From Nocardioides euryhalodurans (GTDB lineage: Bacteria > Actinomycetota > Actinomycetes > Propionibacteriales > Nocardioidaceae), in contig NZ_CP038267.1 in NCBI RefSeq assembly GCF_004564375.1, positions 1 to 64,000 of the forward strand: DNA of 64,000 bases. Direction: 5' to 3'. The translations under genes were made by a program, and so were the position numbers. The notes beneath the pieces are model-generated. The model did no database searches, was not told where the DNA came from, and was given only the letters and a program-made list of their open reading frames with translations. Each line of letters begins with the position of its first letter. Within the stretch, counting starts at the first letter, position 1. This document shows, piece by piece, positions 34,215 to 46,726 of this stretch.

Positions 34215-34909
34215 GCCGTGCCGAGGAGGTCGCCGCCGGACTGGAGCGCGTCCGGGGCCGGATCGCGAGCGCGTGCCGGGAGTCCGGACGCGATCCCGAC
34301 GACGTCACCCTCGTCGTCGTCACCAAGTTCTTCCCCGCCTCCGACGTCCGGCTGCTGGCCGACCTGGGGGTGCGCGACGTCGGTGAGAACCGTCACCAGG
34401 AGGCGGTCGACAAGGCCGCCGAGTGTGCCGACCTGGGCCTGACCTGGCACTTCATCGGCGGTCTCCAGAGCAACAAGGCCGCCGCCGTGGCCTCCTACGC
34501 CGACGTCGTCGAGTCGGTCGACCGGCGCAAGCTCGTCAACGGTCTGCAGCGCGGCGCCCACGAGCGGGGCCGCGACGTCGACGTGCTGCTGCAGGTCAGC
34601 CTCGACCCGCCCGAGGCGGCGGGTCGGGCCGGCGCCGACCCCGCATCCCTCGACGAGCTCGCCGAGGCCGTGGAGGAGGCCGGCTCGCTCCGATTGCGCG
34701 GCCTGATGGCCGTCGCGCCGTTGGGGGAGGACCCCGCGGAGGCGTTCGCGCGGCTCGCCTCGATCCGTGGGGAGTTCACCGCCTCCCACCCGGGTGCCAC
34801 CGTGCTCTCGGCCGGCATGTCCGGCGACCTCGAGGAGGCCGTCCGGGCCGGTGCGACACACGTGCGCGTCGGCTCCGCAATCCTCGGTCCACGGCCGCAG
34901 GACAAGTAG
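34211..34909 (+). CDS. PLP homeostasis protein (YggS/PipY family)
   Basis: These single-domain alanine-racemase-fold proteins bind pyridoxal phosphate without known catalysis and keep PLP and amino-acid pools balanced. The 232-aa protein shows the PLP lysine in [15 protein letters not shown] (about residues 31-45), then [26 protein letters not shown] and the phosphate-binding end [21 protein letters not shown] then VRVGSAILG. It is coupled to pgeF through ATGA. This ftsZ-pgeF-yggS-sepF order is conserved in Gram-positive bacteria. Confidence 0.93.
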   Translation: MSRAEEVAAGLERVRGRIASACRESGRDPDDVTLVVVTKFFPASDVRLLADLGVRDVGENRHQEAVDKAAECADLGLTWHFIGGLQSNKAAAVASYADVVESVDRRKLVNGLQRGAHERGRDVDVLLQVSLDPPEAAGRAGADPASLDELAEAVEEAGSLRLRGLMAVAPLGEDPAEAFARLASIRGEFTASHPGATVLSAGMSGDLEEAVRAGATHVRVGSAILGPRPQDK

Positions 34910-34967
34910 TGTCAACACCACCAACAGGCGTCCTCGTGACGCCGGGACACCGGAGGAAGAAGACGTC

Positions 34968-35462
34968 ATGAGCGGCGCGATGCGCAGGATCGGCGAGTAC
35001 CTCGGCCTGCTCGAGGACACCGGCCGGTACGACGACCAGTACGACGGCGACTACGAGACGGCCGACACGCCGGCCGTCGCCGGCGGCCGTACCCCCCAGC
35101 CCCGGGAGTCCCACCCTGCCCCTGTGTCCGACCTCTCCGAGCGCCGCCGTCCGGCCTCGGGCCCGACCGGAGTCGTTGCCGAGATGTCACGCATCACCAC
35201 GTTGCACCCGCGCACCTACAACGAGGCGCGCACCATCGGCGAGAACTTCCGCGAGGGGACGCCGGTGATCATGAACCTCTCCGAGATGGACGACACCGAC
35301 GCCAAGCGCCTCGTCGACTTCGCGGCCGGCCTGGTGTTTGCGTCGCGTGGCAGCATCGAGCGTGTGACGAACAAGGTCTTCCTGCTCTCGCCCCCCAACG
35401 TGACCGTCGCGGCCGAGGACAAGCAGCGCCTCGCCGAGGGTGGCTTCTTCAACCAGAGCTGA
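34968..35462 (+). CDS. sepF: Cell division protein SepF
   Basis: SepF anchors FtsZ filaments to the membrane and is essential for division in actinobacteria lacking FtsA. The 164-aa protein starts with the amphipathic [16 protein letters not shown] (membrane-binding helix), then a variable acidic/Pro linker (residues 20-70), and the C-terminal SepF domain: [39 protein letters not shown] and [14 protein letters not shown] 34968 has a GGAGGAAG site 6-7 nt before it. A TAGTGT hexamer at 34907-34912 may be part of a local promoter. Confidence 0.95.
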   Translation: MSGAMRRIGEYLGLLEDTGRYDDQYDGDYETADTPAVAGGRTPQPRESHPAPVSDLSERRRPASGPTGVVAEMSRITTLHPRTYNEARTIGENFREGTPVIMNLSEMDDTDAKRLVDFAAGLVFASRGSIERVTNKVFLLSPPNVTVAAEDKQRLAEGGFFNQS

Positions 35463-35472
35463 GGGCCTTCTC

Positions 35473-35766
35473 TTGAACGTGGTCGGGCAGATCCTCCATG
35501 GTCTGCTCTGGGCCTTCATCGCGCTGCTCTGGATCCGCTTCGTCGTGGACTGGGTGCAGGTCTTCGCGCGCTCCTGGTCGCCCTCGGGGCCGCTGCTGGT
35601 CGTGCTCGAGGTCGTCTACTCGGTGACGGATCCGCCGATCAAGGCGCTGCGTCGCGTCATCCCGCCGATCCGTCTGGGATCGGTGGCGCTCGACCTGAGC
35701 TTCATCATCGTGCTGGTCGCTGCCTACCTGCTGCTGACCGTGGTGTCGCGTGTGTTCAACTTGTGA
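35473..35766 (+). CDS. YggT family membrane protein
   Basis: The 97-aa protein has two YggT-type membrane helices (about residues 3-22 and 71-92) around the conserved DPPIKALRRVIPPIRLGSVALD segment (residues 55 on), which is split here by position only. YggT proteins follow sepF in Gram-positives and have been linked to osmotic resistance and division; the exact role is unknown. The best start is TTG 35473, with GAGGG 7 nt before it. A GTG at 35479 is a possible alternative. Confidence 0.88.
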   Translation: MNVVGQILHGLLWAFIALLWIRFVVDWVQVFARSWSPSGPLLVVLEVVYSVTDPPIKALRRVIPPIRLGSVALDLSFIIVLVAAYLLLTVVSRVFNL

Positions 35767-35876
35767 CTCCTGAGGAACGGGTGCAGTTGGGGCCAGTGCG
35801 GTCCCGGCCCGATCCACAGGCGCTATTGTGTCGCTTCGACAGACTTTTCAATGCCGACGAATGAATGGGTGAGGTC

Positions 35877-36629
35877 ATGCCGCTGACGCCTGAGGACGTG
35901 AGCAACAAGCGCTTTACTCCCGTCCGCCTCCGTGAGGGCTACGACATGGGGGAGGTCGACCAGTTCCTCGACGAGGTCGAGGCCGAGCTCGCGCGGCTGA
36001 CCCAGGAGAACGACGACCTGCGGTCCAAGCTCTCGGCGGCCCAGTCCGGCGCTCCGGTGGCCTTCGAGAAGCCGGCCGAGCCGGCTCCCGTGGAGAAGAA
36101 GCCCGAGCCCGAGCCGGAGCCGGTGCGCCAGCCGGAGCCGGTCGCGGCCGCTGCGTCCTCCTCGGTGGAGACGCTGAAGGTCGAGACCGTCCCGCAGGCG
36201 TCCAACGCTGCTGCGCGGCTGCTCGAGATCGCCACGCGCAACGCCGACGAGCTGGTCAACGAGGCCAAGGACGAGGCCGACCGGATCGTCGGGGAGGCCC
36301 GCACCAAGGCCGAGCGCCTCGACGCCGAGGCCAAGGGACGCTCCGACCGGCTCGAGGCCGACGCCCGACGCCGGGCGGAGCTGCTCGACAGCGAGACCGC
36401 CGACCGTCGCCAGCAGATGTTCGGTGAGCTCGAGACCGAGCGCGACAAGCTCAACAGCGAGGTCGAGAACCTCCGCTCGTTCGAGCGCGAGTACCGCGCC
36501 CGCCTCAAGTCGTACTTCAGCCAGCAGCTGGAGGCGCTCGAGGGTCCCGCGGACAACGCTCCCGCGGGATCGCAGGGCGAGCCGGCTCCCAAGCGGCTCC
36601 GCTCGATCCTGGGCGAGGACGAGGGCTGA
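35877..36629 (+). CDS. divIVA: Polar growth / septum-site protein DivIVA (Wag31)
   Basis: Wag31/DivIVA recognises negatively curved membrane at poles and septa and directs polar cell-wall growth in actinobacteria. The protein is about 250 aa: the N-terminal lipid-binding domain PLTPEDVSNKRFTPVRLREG and GYDMGEVDQFLDEVE, a first coiled coil, a Pro/Glu linker (residues 60-95), a second long coiled coil (residues 105-225, NADELVNEAKDEADRIVGEA) and a short tail. I chose ATG 35877 because it gives the conserved MPLTPEDV start; ATG 35865 is an in-frame alternative. A TATTGT hexamer at 35824-35829 could be the -10 box. A terminator follows. Confidence 0.94.
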   Translation: MPLTPEDVSNKRFTPVRLREGYDMGEVDQFLDEVEAELARLTQENDDLRSKLSAAQSGAPVAFEKPAEPAPVEKKPEPEPEPVRQPEPVAAAASSSVETLKVETVPQASNAAARLLEIATRNADELVNEAKDEADRIVGEARTKAERLDAEAKGRSDRLEADARRRAELLDSETADRRQQMFGELETERDKLNSEVENLRSFEREYRARLKSYFSQQLEALEGPADNAPAGSQGEPAPKRLRSILGEDEG

Positions 36630-36658
36630 GGCCCGGTTCCAACCACGTTCCACCGGTT

Positions 36659-36692
36659 CGGCCCGGTTCACCCGCAGGGGTGGATCGGGCCG
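36659..36692 (+). terminator. Terminator hairpin after divIVA
   Basis: A 15-bp stem (CGGCCCGGTTCACCC / GGGTGGATCGGGCCG) with two G-U wobbles and a GCAG tetraloop, followed by TTCTGCGT. It would end the long dcw transcript behind divIVA. Confidence 0.75.
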
Positions 36693-36720
36693 TTCTGCGT
36701 CCCGAGGGGCGCGCCGTTGC

Positions 36721-36749
36721 TTGAAGGGACCCCCGGCGCGGGCTAGCCT
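36721..36749 (+). promoter_or_regulatory. Promoter of the DksA/TraR-like gene
   Basis: TTGAAG (36721-36726) and TAGCCT (36744-36749) with a 17-nt spacer. It lies between the divIVA terminator and the ATG at 36809, leaving a leader of about 50 nt. Confidence 0.55.
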
Positions 36750-36808
36750 TCCGCCGACACGGTGGCGGCCGCCACGCGTCAGCCCGGCTCGAGGGAGGCC
36801 CCCCAGAC

Positions 36809-37642
36809 ATGGCTCGCAGCACGAGGAAGCTCGCCGGGAACGCCGTCTCCGCCGCGCGCAAGGCGATCCGGCGTACGCCGGCGTCCGCGGAGGCCGCGAC
36901 CACCACCGGGAAGGCCGCCCCTGCCAAGGCTGCGGCCAGGAAGTCAGCCACCAAGACCGCGCCGCCCGCGAAGAAGGCGGCGCCCGCGAAGAAGGCGGCG
37001 CCCGCGAAGAAGGCGCCCGCCACGAAGGCCGCGCCGGCGAAGAAGGCCGCGCCCGCCACGAAGTCAGCCGCGAAGAAGGCGGCGCCCGCGAAGAAGGCGC
37101 CCGCCACGAAGGCCGCGCCGGCGAAGAAGGCGGCGCCCGCGAAGAAGGCGGCACCCGCGAAGAAGGCGGCGCCCGCGAAGAAGGCTGCGCCCGCGAAGAA
37201 GGCTGCTGCGAAGAAGGCCCCGGCCAAGAGGTCCGCGCCGCCCACGGTCGGCGCTCTTGCGGTCAAGGAGGGCGAGAGCGCCTGGACCAAGGCGGAGATC
37301 AAGGAGGTCCGCGCCGAGCTGACCGAGCACCGCGAGAAGGTGGTCGCCACGCTCGCCTCGCAGGAGGAGGAGCTCGCCGGGCTGATGCGTGACGCCGGCG
37401 ACGGCGCCGGGCACGACCAGGCGGACATGGGCGCCACCAGCTTCGAGCGCGACCACGAGCTCACGGTGGTCAACAACGAGCGGGAGAAGCTGGCCCAGAT
37501 CGACCGGGCGCTGGGGCGGATCGCCGACGGCACCTACGGCGTCTGTGAGTCCTGCGGCAACCCCATCGGCAAGATGAGGGTCATGGCGTTCCCGCGTGCG
37601 ACACTGTGCCTGACATGCAAGCAGCGCGAGGAACGTCGCTGA
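36809..37642 (+). CDS. DksA/TraR C4 zinc-finger protein with histone-H1-like N-terminal tail
   Basis: The 277-aa protein joins two parts. Residues 1-145 are a lysine/alanine/proline-rich tail with AAPAKK-type repeats, like eukaryotic H1 and actinobacterial HupB/H1-like tails. Residues 150-277 hold a coiled-coil hairpin ([20 protein letters not shown]) and a C4 zinc finger (CESCG ... LCLTCKQ) of the DksA/TraR family, which acts in the RNA polymerase secondary channel. The tail may tether the factor to DNA or RNA. It starts at ATG 36809 behind GAGGGAGG. The end overlaps the possible lspA starts. Confidence 0.85.
   Translation: MARSTRKLAGNAVSAARKAIRRTPASAEAATTTGKAAPAKAAARKSATKTAPPAKKAAPAKKAAPAKKAPATKAAPAKKAAPATKSAAKKAAPAKKAPATKAAPAKKAAPAKKAAPAKKAAPAKKAAPAKKAAAKKAPAKRSAPPTVGALAVKEGESAWTKAEIKEVRAELTEHREKVVATLASQEEELAGLMRDAGDGAGHDQADMGATSFERDHELTVVNNEREKLAQIDRALGRIADGTYGVCESCGNPIGKMRVMAFPRATLCLTCKQREERR
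36960..37215 (+). repeat. In-gene tandem repeats encoding AAPAKK units
   Basis: Repeats based on an 18-nt GCGCCCGCGAAGAAGGCG unit. Within it, a longer segment around GGCGCCCGCCACGAAGG (CACG at 37021 and again at 37105) is duplicated with an 84-nt offset (28 codons). Such repeats tend to change copy number, so tail length may vary between strains. Confidence 0.85.
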
Positions 37643-38175
37643 GCGACGACACGACCACCGGCACGAGCCGCCCCACGGGCGGCTCGTCGCGGATCAGGTG
37701 GGTGCTCTTCGCCGTCGCCCTCACCGCGTACGCCGTCGACGTCGTGACCAAGCAGCTGGCCGTCCGGCGGCTCGCCGACGGCGACGTCCCGGTCCTGGGC
37801 GACTGGTTCGTGCTCCACCTGACCTTCAACCCCGGCGCCGCCTTCAGCCTCGGCACGAGCTACACCGTGGCGCTGAGCTGCCTGGCGATCACAGCCGTGG
37901 TCGTGGTGCTGTGGCTGTCCCGGCGGGTCGGGAGCATGGTCTGGGGCGTGGCCCTCGGGCTGCTGCTCGGCGGGGTCGCCGGCAACCTCACCGACCGTCT
38001 GGTGCGCGACCCGGGGCCGATGCGCGGCCACGTCGTGGACATGTTCATGGTCCCGAACTGGCCGGTCTTCAACATCGCCGACATCTGCATCAACATCGCC
38101 GCCGGGCTGATCGTGATCCAGGCCATCCGGGGGATCGCCCTCGACGGCACCCGGGAGAGGGCCACGGAGCAGTGA
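37615..38175 (+). CDS. lspA: Prolipoprotein signal peptidase
   Basis: LspA cleaves the signal peptide of lipid-modified prolipoproteins, an aspartic protease in the membrane. The product has four membrane helices and the conserved [42 protein letters not shown] (first catalytic Asp) and [15 protein letters not shown] (second catalytic Asp). The start is uncertain: ATG 37615 and GTG 37606 lack ribosome-binding sites and overlap the upstream gene, while a CTG at 37639 overlaps its stop (CTGA) and has GAGGAA 5 nt before it. The stop overlaps rluD as GTGA. Confidence 0.93.
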   Translation: MQAARGTSLSDDTTTGTSRPTGGSSRIRWVLFAVALTAYAVDVVTKQLAVRRLADGDVPVLGDWFVLHLTFNPGAAFSLGTSYTVALSCLAITAVVVVLWLSRRVGSMVWGVALGLLLGGVAGNLTDRLVRDPGPMRGHVVDMFMVPNWPVFNIADICINIAAGLIVIQAIRGIALDGTRERATEQ

Positions 38176-39107
38176 CCCAGGCCGACCAGCGGACCCTGAC
38201 GGTCCCGGAGGGCCTCGACGGGGAGCGCGTCGACGCCGCGCTCGCGCGCCTGTTCGGGCTCTCCCGCAGCCGTGCCGCCGACCTGATCTCCGAGGGGCAC
38301 GTCCTCGTCGACGGACACAGCGTGGCCAAGAGCCACCGGGTCGAGCCGGGGACCCTCCTCGAGGTCAGCATCCCCGTCCAGTCCGACCCGCTGGCGGTCG
38401 TCCCCGGCATCGTCGAGGGCATCAGGATCGTCCACGACGACGAGTCGATCGTCGTGATCGACAAGCCCGTGGGCGTGGCCGTCCACCCCTCCCCGGGCTG
38501 GTCCGGTCCGACGGTGGTGGGTCACCTGGCCGGCGCGGGCTTCCGGATCGCGACCAGCGGCGCCTCGGAGCGGCAGGGGATCGTGCAGCGCCTCGACGTC
38601 GGGACGTCGGGCGTGATGGTGATCTGCAAGTCCGAGCGCGCCTACTCCGTGCTCAAGAACGCCTTCCGGCACCGCACCGTCGACAAGACCTACCACGCGC
38701 TCGTGCAGGGGCACCCGGACCCGCTGGAGGGGACGGTGGACGCGCCGATCGGGCGCCACCCCAAGCACGACTACAAGTTCGCGGTGATGGCCGACGGCCG
38801 CCACAGCGTCACCCACTACGAGACCCTCGAGGCGCACCGCTTCGCGAGCCTGCTCGAGATCACGCTCGAGACCGGTCGGACGCACCAGATCCGGGTCCAC
38901 ATGCAGGCCCTCAAGCACCCCTGCGTCGGCGACCTCACCTACGGCGCCGACCCGGTCCTGACCAAGCGGGTCGGCCTGCAGCGCCAGTGGCTCCACGCGA
39001 TGCGGCTCGGCTTCGAGCATCCCGACACGGGGGACTACGTCTCCTACGAGTCGACCTACCCCGACGACCTCCAGCACGCGCTCGACGTGATCCGAGATGC
39101 CGACTGA
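38172..39107 (+). CDS. RluD-family 23S rRNA pseudouridine synthase
   Basis: The 311-aa protein has an N-terminal S4 RNA-binding domain ([20 protein letters not shown]) and the RluA/RluD catalytic domain with the signature [19 protein letters not shown], where the Asp is catalytic (about residue 143), plus [16 protein letters not shown] and [20 protein letters not shown]. In E. coli RluD modifies helix 69 of 23S rRNA; the exact target here is inferred. It starts at GTG 38172 overlapping lspA. Its last 11 nt overlap the next gene. lspA-rluD is a common actinobacterial pair. Confidence 0.93.
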   Translation: MTQADQRTLTVPEGLDGERVDAALARLFGLSRSRAADLISEGHVLVDGHSVAKSHRVEPGTLLEVSIPVQSDPLAVVPGIVEGIRIVHDDESIVVIDKPVGVAVHPSPGWSGPTVVGHLAGAGFRIATSGASERQGIVQRLDVGTSGVMVICKSERAYSVLKNAFRHRTVDKTYHALVQGHPDPLEGTVDAPIGRHPKHDYKFAVMADGRHSVTHYETLEAHRFASLLEITLETGRTHQIRVHMQALKHPCVGDLTYGADPVLTKRVGLQRQWLHAMRLGFEHPDTGDYVSYESTYPDDLQHALDVIRDAD

Positions 39108-39795
39108 CCTGCTCCTCCGGCCGGCCACCGTCGCGGACGCTCCCGCGATGGCCGATCTCCACGTCGACAGCCGGCTCGCCAACATCGGGAGCATGCCCCC
39201 GATGGTGCACCCGCGTGATGCCGCGCACCGCTGGATGCGTGGTCGTCTGGAGGGCGACAGCACCGGCTGGGTCGCCGAGCGCGACGGTCGCGCGGTCGGC
39301 TACCTGGTCCTCACCGGCAACTGGCTCGACGACCTGTTCCTCGGACCGGGGGAGACCGGCCACGGAGTCGGAGCGGCCCTGATCGACGTGGCCAAGGCCG
39401 AGCGGCCCGAGGGCTTCTGCCTGTGGGTCTTCGAGACCAACCTCGGCGCCCGCCGGTTCTACGGGCGGCACGGCCTCGTCGAGCTCGAGCGGACCGACGG
39501 GTCGACCAACGCGGAGCGCGCCCCCGACGTACGCATGGTCTGGCCCGGGCGGGAGCCGCTGGTGTTCCTCCGCAGCCTGATCGACGAGGTCGACGACCAG
39601 CTCGGCGACCTGCTGGCCCGCCGGGTGGCGCTGACCCGGGTGGTCCAGACGTACAAGCCCGACCGCACCCGCGACCCCGAGCGTGAGCGCGAGATCGTGG
39701 CCCGGCTCGCCGGGAGCGTCCCCGAGCTCGGCGAGGACCGGCTGGCCCGGATCATGCACGTGATCATCAGCGAGAGCCTGGACGCCTCGCCCTGA
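39097..39795 (+). CDS. GNAT acetyltransferase fused to an AroQ-type chorismate mutase domain
   Basis: The 232-aa protein has two parts. Residues 1-145 form a GNAT fold ([20 protein letters not shown] at the start, [31 protein letters not shown] as acetyl-CoA loop, [17 protein letters not shown]). Residues 155-230 read like an AroQ chorismate mutase: [20 protein letters not shown], then [15 protein letters not shown] and IMHVIISES. Matched to E. coli PheA chorismate mutase, the Arg11, Arg28, Lys39 and Arg51 positions are kept and Gln88 is His. AroQ turns chorismate into prephenate for Phe/Tyr. It overlaps rluD by 11 nt. The acetylation substrate is unknown. Confidence 0.8.
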   Translation: MPTDLLLRPATVADAPAMADLHVDSRLANIGSMPPMVHPRDAAHRWMRGRLEGDSTGWVAERDGRAVGYLVLTGNWLDDLFLGPGETGHGVGAALIDVAKAERPEGFCLWVFETNLGARRFYGRHGLVELERTDGSTNAERAPDVRMVWPGREPLVFLRSLIDEVDDQLGDLLARRVALTRVVQTYKPDRTRDPEREREIVARLAGSVPELGEDRLARIMHVIISESLDASP

Positions 39796-39800
39796 TCGGA

Positions 39801-40196
39801 CTATCCCTCCCCCGGGGGGTTCTCCCACAGCCCGATCAGGTTGCCCTCGGTGTCGGTGAAGTAGCCGGCGAAGCCCATGTCGCCGACCGCCATCCGCCCG
39901 GAGACGACCGCGCCGCCGGCGTCGGTGACCTTGGCGAGGGCCTCGTCGATGCTCTCCACGTCGACCACCAGGTTGGGAGCCTTGCCGGGGAACTGCTCGC
40001 TGCGCGCGAACATGCCGCCGTTGATGAACCCGGGCTCCGTGGGGCCGGTCTGCTCGTCGCTGGGACCGGTCATGACCATCGTGTAGTCCATCTCCGGCAC
40101 CGGCATCGCCTGCCAACCGAAGACGTCGCTGTAGAACCCGCGGGCACGGTCGCCGTCGTCGTACGGGATCTCGAAGTGCACCACCCTGCCGGACAT
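39801..40196 (-). CDS. VOC (glyoxalase/dioxygenase-fold) family protein
   Basis: The 131-aa protein has two beta-alpha-beta-beta-beta units: HFEIPYDDGDRARGFYSDVFGW at the start (shown here up to the conserved FGW) and a C-terminal half with VVDVESIDEALAKVTDAG and GYFTDTEGNLIGLWENP. The GNLIGLWE end is typical of VOC proteins. The substrate is not predictable. I chose ATG 40196, which has a GGAGGGGAG ribosome-binding site; an upstream ATG at 40280 would add an unconserved leader. It is transcribed opposite to its neighbours and is separated from dnaE1 by 239 nt of non-coding DNA. Confidence 0.85.
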   Translation of the reverse strand: MSGRVVHFEIPYDDGDRARGFYSDVFGWQAMPVPEMDYTMVMTGPSDEQTGPTEPGFINGGMFARSEQFPGKAPNLVVDVESIDEALAKVTDAGGAVVSGRMAVGDMGFAGYFTDTEGNLIGLWENPPGEG

Positions 40197-40435
40197 CGCA
40201 TCTCCCCTCCACGCGTACGACGCGGACCGCCGTACGGGGTCAGCCAACTCCGGTCCCGGGGTGGCGTCAACGGGCGTCATCGGACCTGTCGGAGCGTCCT
40301 GTCATCATCGGTCCGGAGGCTGCCGTAGGCTTCTGATCCTTCCCCCAGCAGCACCCACACCAGGGCCGCCGGCCACCTGCCGGTCGTCCGACGCAGCACG
40401 CCCGTCCGACCCTGAGGGGAGTGGCACCGCCACCG

Positions 40436-43953
<3,518 letters not shown>

Positions 43954-43969
<16 letters not shown>

Positions 43970-44508
43970 CCACTCGCCCGTCCGACCGTGTCGACGCCAC
44001 GAGCCCGGTCCGTGAGGCGGTGCTCCTGCTCGCGCTCTTCGCGGCCGGCGGAGCGGTCGCGGGCCTGGTGTGGCACTGGCTGTGGAGCCCGCCGTCCGGG
44101 GTCGTGCTCGACGGGGTCTGGTACCCCGACGCCGCGGGGCTGACCGAGGTCTTCCCCGCGACCGGTCTCTACGTCCTCGTCGGCGTCGTCACCGGGCTGC
44201 CCCTGGGCGTCACGAGCGGCCTGGTCCTCGCCCGCCGCCCGCTGGTCACCCTGGCGCTCGTGGTCGTGGGCTCGGCGCTCGCGGCGTGGCTGATGCTGGT
44301 GGTCGGCCAGGTCGGTGCGCCGCCCGACCCGCAGCCGCTGGCCGCCCGCGCCGCCAACGGGACAACGCTTCCCGGGACCCTGGCGGTGTCGGGCTGGAGC
44401 CCCTTCGTCGCGATCCCGATCGGCGCGCTGGCAGGGCTGTGCACGATCCTGATCTGCGTCTCTCCCAGACCGCCTGTTGCACCGACGGCGGTCGGCGACG
44501 GCGGTTAG
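43954..44508 (+). CDS. Membrane protein, DUF2567-like
   Basis: The roughly 184-aa protein has four hydrophobic segments (about residues 23-42, 70-92, 97-120 and 151-169). A short extracytoplasmic loop after the first helix reads SPPSGVVLDGVWYPDAAG. Layout and size resemble DUF2567 membrane proteins of actinomycetes, but the match is by eye. The function is unknown. GTG 43954 overlaps the dnaE1 end; a CTG at 43966 lies exactly on its stop (CTGA). A TAGGCT hexamer over its own stop codon may serve the downstream DUF3352 gene. Confidence 0.65.
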
Positions 44509-44590
44509 GCTGGGGGCGCCGACGACTCGGCCGCGGGGCGTTCGCGCGCCCATCCATCTCGGACGAGCACGACCACACAGGGGGAACCAC

Positions 44591-46207
44591 GTGTCCACGA
44601 CCACTCCGCCGCCGGAGGGCCCCGGCGGGCCTGAATACCTCGAGCAGGGCGGCGGTGAGCCCGCACCCCGCTCGTCGAGCGGTGGCGGCGGCCGCCGTAC
44701 GGCGCTGGTCGCGGGCGGCGCGGTCGCCGTGCTGGCCCTCGCGGGGGCCGGCACCTGGGCCGCGATGAGCTTCCTCGGCAGCGGCGCCCAGCCGGCCGAG
44801 GCGCTCCCGGCCGGCACCCTCGGCTACGCCAGCATCGACCTCGACCCGAGCGGGTCGCAGAAGATCGAGGCCGTGCGGACCCTCAACAAGTTCCCGGCGA
44901 TCAAGGAGGAGCTCGGCCTCGCCGCCGACGACGACCTGCGCCGCAAGATCTTCGAGGAGGCGCTCACCGACTGCGACTCCGTCTCCTACGCCGACGACGT
45001 CGAGCCGTGGCTCGGCAACGCCTTCGCGGTCGCGGCCGTCGACACCGGTGAGGAGCAGCCCTCGCCCGTCTTCGTCGCCGAGATCAGCGACGCTGCGGCC
45101 GCCGAGGAGGGCCTGACCGCCGTCCGCGAGGGCTGCGGCTCCGAGGAGGGCGGCTGGTCGATCGAGGGTGACTGGGCCGTGGCGGCCGAGACCGACGAGA
45201 TCGCCCAGCAGGTCACCGACGCTGCGGCCGAGGGCACCCTCGCCGACGACAGCGACTACCAGGACTGGATGGCGGAGGTCGGTGACGAGGGTGTCATCAC
45301 GATGTACGCCGCCCCCGAGGCCGGCCCGCTCATGGCCGACCTGATGGCCTCCGACCTCGCTGGCATGGCACAGGGCGGGATGCCCGGCGGGATGGGCCCG
45401 CAGGGCGCCGTCCCCGAGGAGCTCACGGCGCAGCTCGAGGAGTTCCCGGGCGCTGCGGCCACCGTCCGCTTCGCCGACGGCGCGGCGGAGCTCGAGTTCG
45501 TCGGCGGCGTTGCGGCGACCGGGGTGCTCGAGTCCGACGCGGAGGGCGTCGACACGGTCACGTCGCTGCCGGCCGACACCGCCGCAGCCTTCGGCATGGC
45601 TCTCCCGGACGGGTGGGGTCAGAAGCTGCTCGACCAGATGTCGTCGATGTCCGGCGGCCAGATGGACCCCGAGCAGCTCGTCGCCCAGGCCGAGCAGATG
45701 ACGGGCCTGTCGCTCCCCGAGGACCTCGAGGCCCTGCTGGGTGACTCGACGGCGATCGCCCTCGGCGGCGACTTCTCCGCCGAGGCGCTGGCGAACTCCT
45801 CCGACGGCAGCGACGTCCCGGTCGGCATCAAGGTCGACGGTGACGCCGCCGAGGTGCAGCGGGTGCTCGACCAGCTCACGACCACCTTCGGGCCCGGTTT
45901 CGAGCAGGTCCTCGGCTCCGACGCCGACGACGACACCGTGGCGGTGGGCCCCAACGCCGACTACCGCTCCGACCTGCTCGCCGACGGCGGGCTCGGTGAC
46001 TCCGAGGCGTTCCAGCGCGTGGTCCCCGAGGCCGACAGCTCCTCGGTCGTGCTGTTCGTCAACTTCGACGCCGGTGACTGGCTGTCCGGCCTGACGGCCG
46101 GCGACGACCAGGCCGCGGCCAACACCGAGCCCCTGGACTCGCTGGGGTTCAGCGTCTGGCAGGACGACGAGGTCTCCCACGGCCTGCTGAAGCTCACGAC
46201 CGACTGA
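44591..46207 (+). CDS. DUF3352 domain protein, membrane-anchored
   Basis: The 538-aa protein has a Pro/Gly/Glu-rich cytoplasmic start, one membrane helix at about residues 38-58 (TALVAGGAVAVLALAGAGTW), and a large, very acidic extracytoplasmic domain. DUF3352 landmarks include ALPAGTLGYASIDLDPSG directly after the helix, NKFPAIKEELGL and FGMALPDGWGQKLLD. A Met/Gly/Gln-rich stretch (AQGGMPGGMGPQG) interrupts the middle. The function is unknown. GTG 44591 has AGGGGGAA 5 nt before it. It ends 4 nt from the stop of the convergent ybaK gene. Confidence 0.85.
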   Translation: MSTTTPPPEGPGGPEYLEQGGGEPAPRSSSGGGGRRTALVAGGAVAVLALAGAGTWAAMSFLGSGAQPAEALPAGTLGYASIDLDPSGSQKIEAVRTLNKFPAIKEELGLAADDDLRRKIFEEALTDCDSVSYADDVEPWLGNAFAVAAVDTGEEQPSPVFVAEISDAAAAEEGLTAVREGCGSEEGGWSIEGDWAVAAETDEIAQQVTDAAAEGTLADDSDYQDWMAEVGDEGVITMYAAPEAGPLMADLMASDLAGMAQGGMPGGMGPQGAVPEELTAQLEEFPGAAATVRFADGAAELEFVGGVAATGVLESDAEGVDTVTSLPADTAAAFGMALPDGWGQKLLDQMSSMSGGQMDPEQLVAQAEQMTGLSLPEDLEALLGDSTAIALGGDFSAEALANSSDGSDVPVGIKVDGDAAEVQRVLDQLTTTFGPGFEQVLGSDADDDTVAVGPNADYRSDLLADGGLGDSEAFQRVVPEADSSSVVLFVNFDAGDWLSGLTAGDDQAAANTEPLDSLGFSVWQDDEVSHGLLKLTTD

Positions 46208-46211
46208 CGGC

Positions 46212-46724
46212 TCAGTCCCGGCCGACCCGGTCCACGATCGCTCCGGTGATCGTGACCAGGTCGGCCGGTCTGATCTCCAGGTCGAGGCCGCGGCGCCCGG
46301 CCGACACGAGCACGGTGTCGTGGTCGAAGGCCGAGACGTCCACGACGGTCGGGTGCTGCCGCTTCTGGCCCACGGGGGAGATGCCGCCGGCGACGTACCC
46401 GGTCGCCCGCTCCGCCGCGGCGACCTCCGCCATCACGGCCCTGCTGCCGCCGAGGGCTCGCGCGAGGGCCTTGAGGTCCAGCTGCCCCGAGACCGGGACC
46501 ACCGCGACCACCAGCTGGCCGCCTCGACCCGGGTCGGCCGACAGGTCGAGGCTCGCGAGCAGGGTCTTGAAGACCCGGGCGGGGTCGACGCCGAGCGCCT
46601 GCGCGGCCTCCAGCCCGTACGACTCCGCGCGCGGGTCGTGCTCGTAGGCGCGCAGCGTGTAGTCGGTCCCGGCCCGGTCCAGCGCGACCGTCGCCGGCGT
46701 CCCCCCGGCCCGTTTGCGCGCCAT
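46212..46724 (-). CDS. ybaK: Cys-tRNA(Pro) deacylase YbaK/EbsC
   Basis: YbaK hydrolyses Cys-tRNA(Pro) formed by misacylating prolyl-tRNA synthetase. The 170-aa protein is a canonical member: ALDRAGTDYTLRAYEHDPRA at the start, the lysine in ARVFKTLLASLD (about residue 53), LDLKALARALGGSRAVMAE, and YVAGGISPVGQKR. Unlike the paralogue at 3057-3530 it keeps the important Lys. It starts 2 nt after the LON-domain gene, so the two form a small operon. Confidence 0.93.
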   Translation of the reverse strand: MARKRAGGTPATVALDRAGTDYTLRAYEHDPRAESYGLEAAQALGVDPARVFKTLLASLDLSADPGRGGQLVVAVVPVSGQLDLKALARALGGSRAVMAEVAAAERATGYVAGGISPVGQKRQHPTVVDVSAFDHDTVLVSAGRRGLDLEIRPADLVTITGAIVDRVGRD

Positions 46725-46726
46725 CG

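Noticed and set aside
36960..37215. Regular short repeats that might suggest a CRISPR array
   Set aside because: The units are contiguous without spacers, stay in frame and encode AAPAKK repeats of the DksA-like protein.
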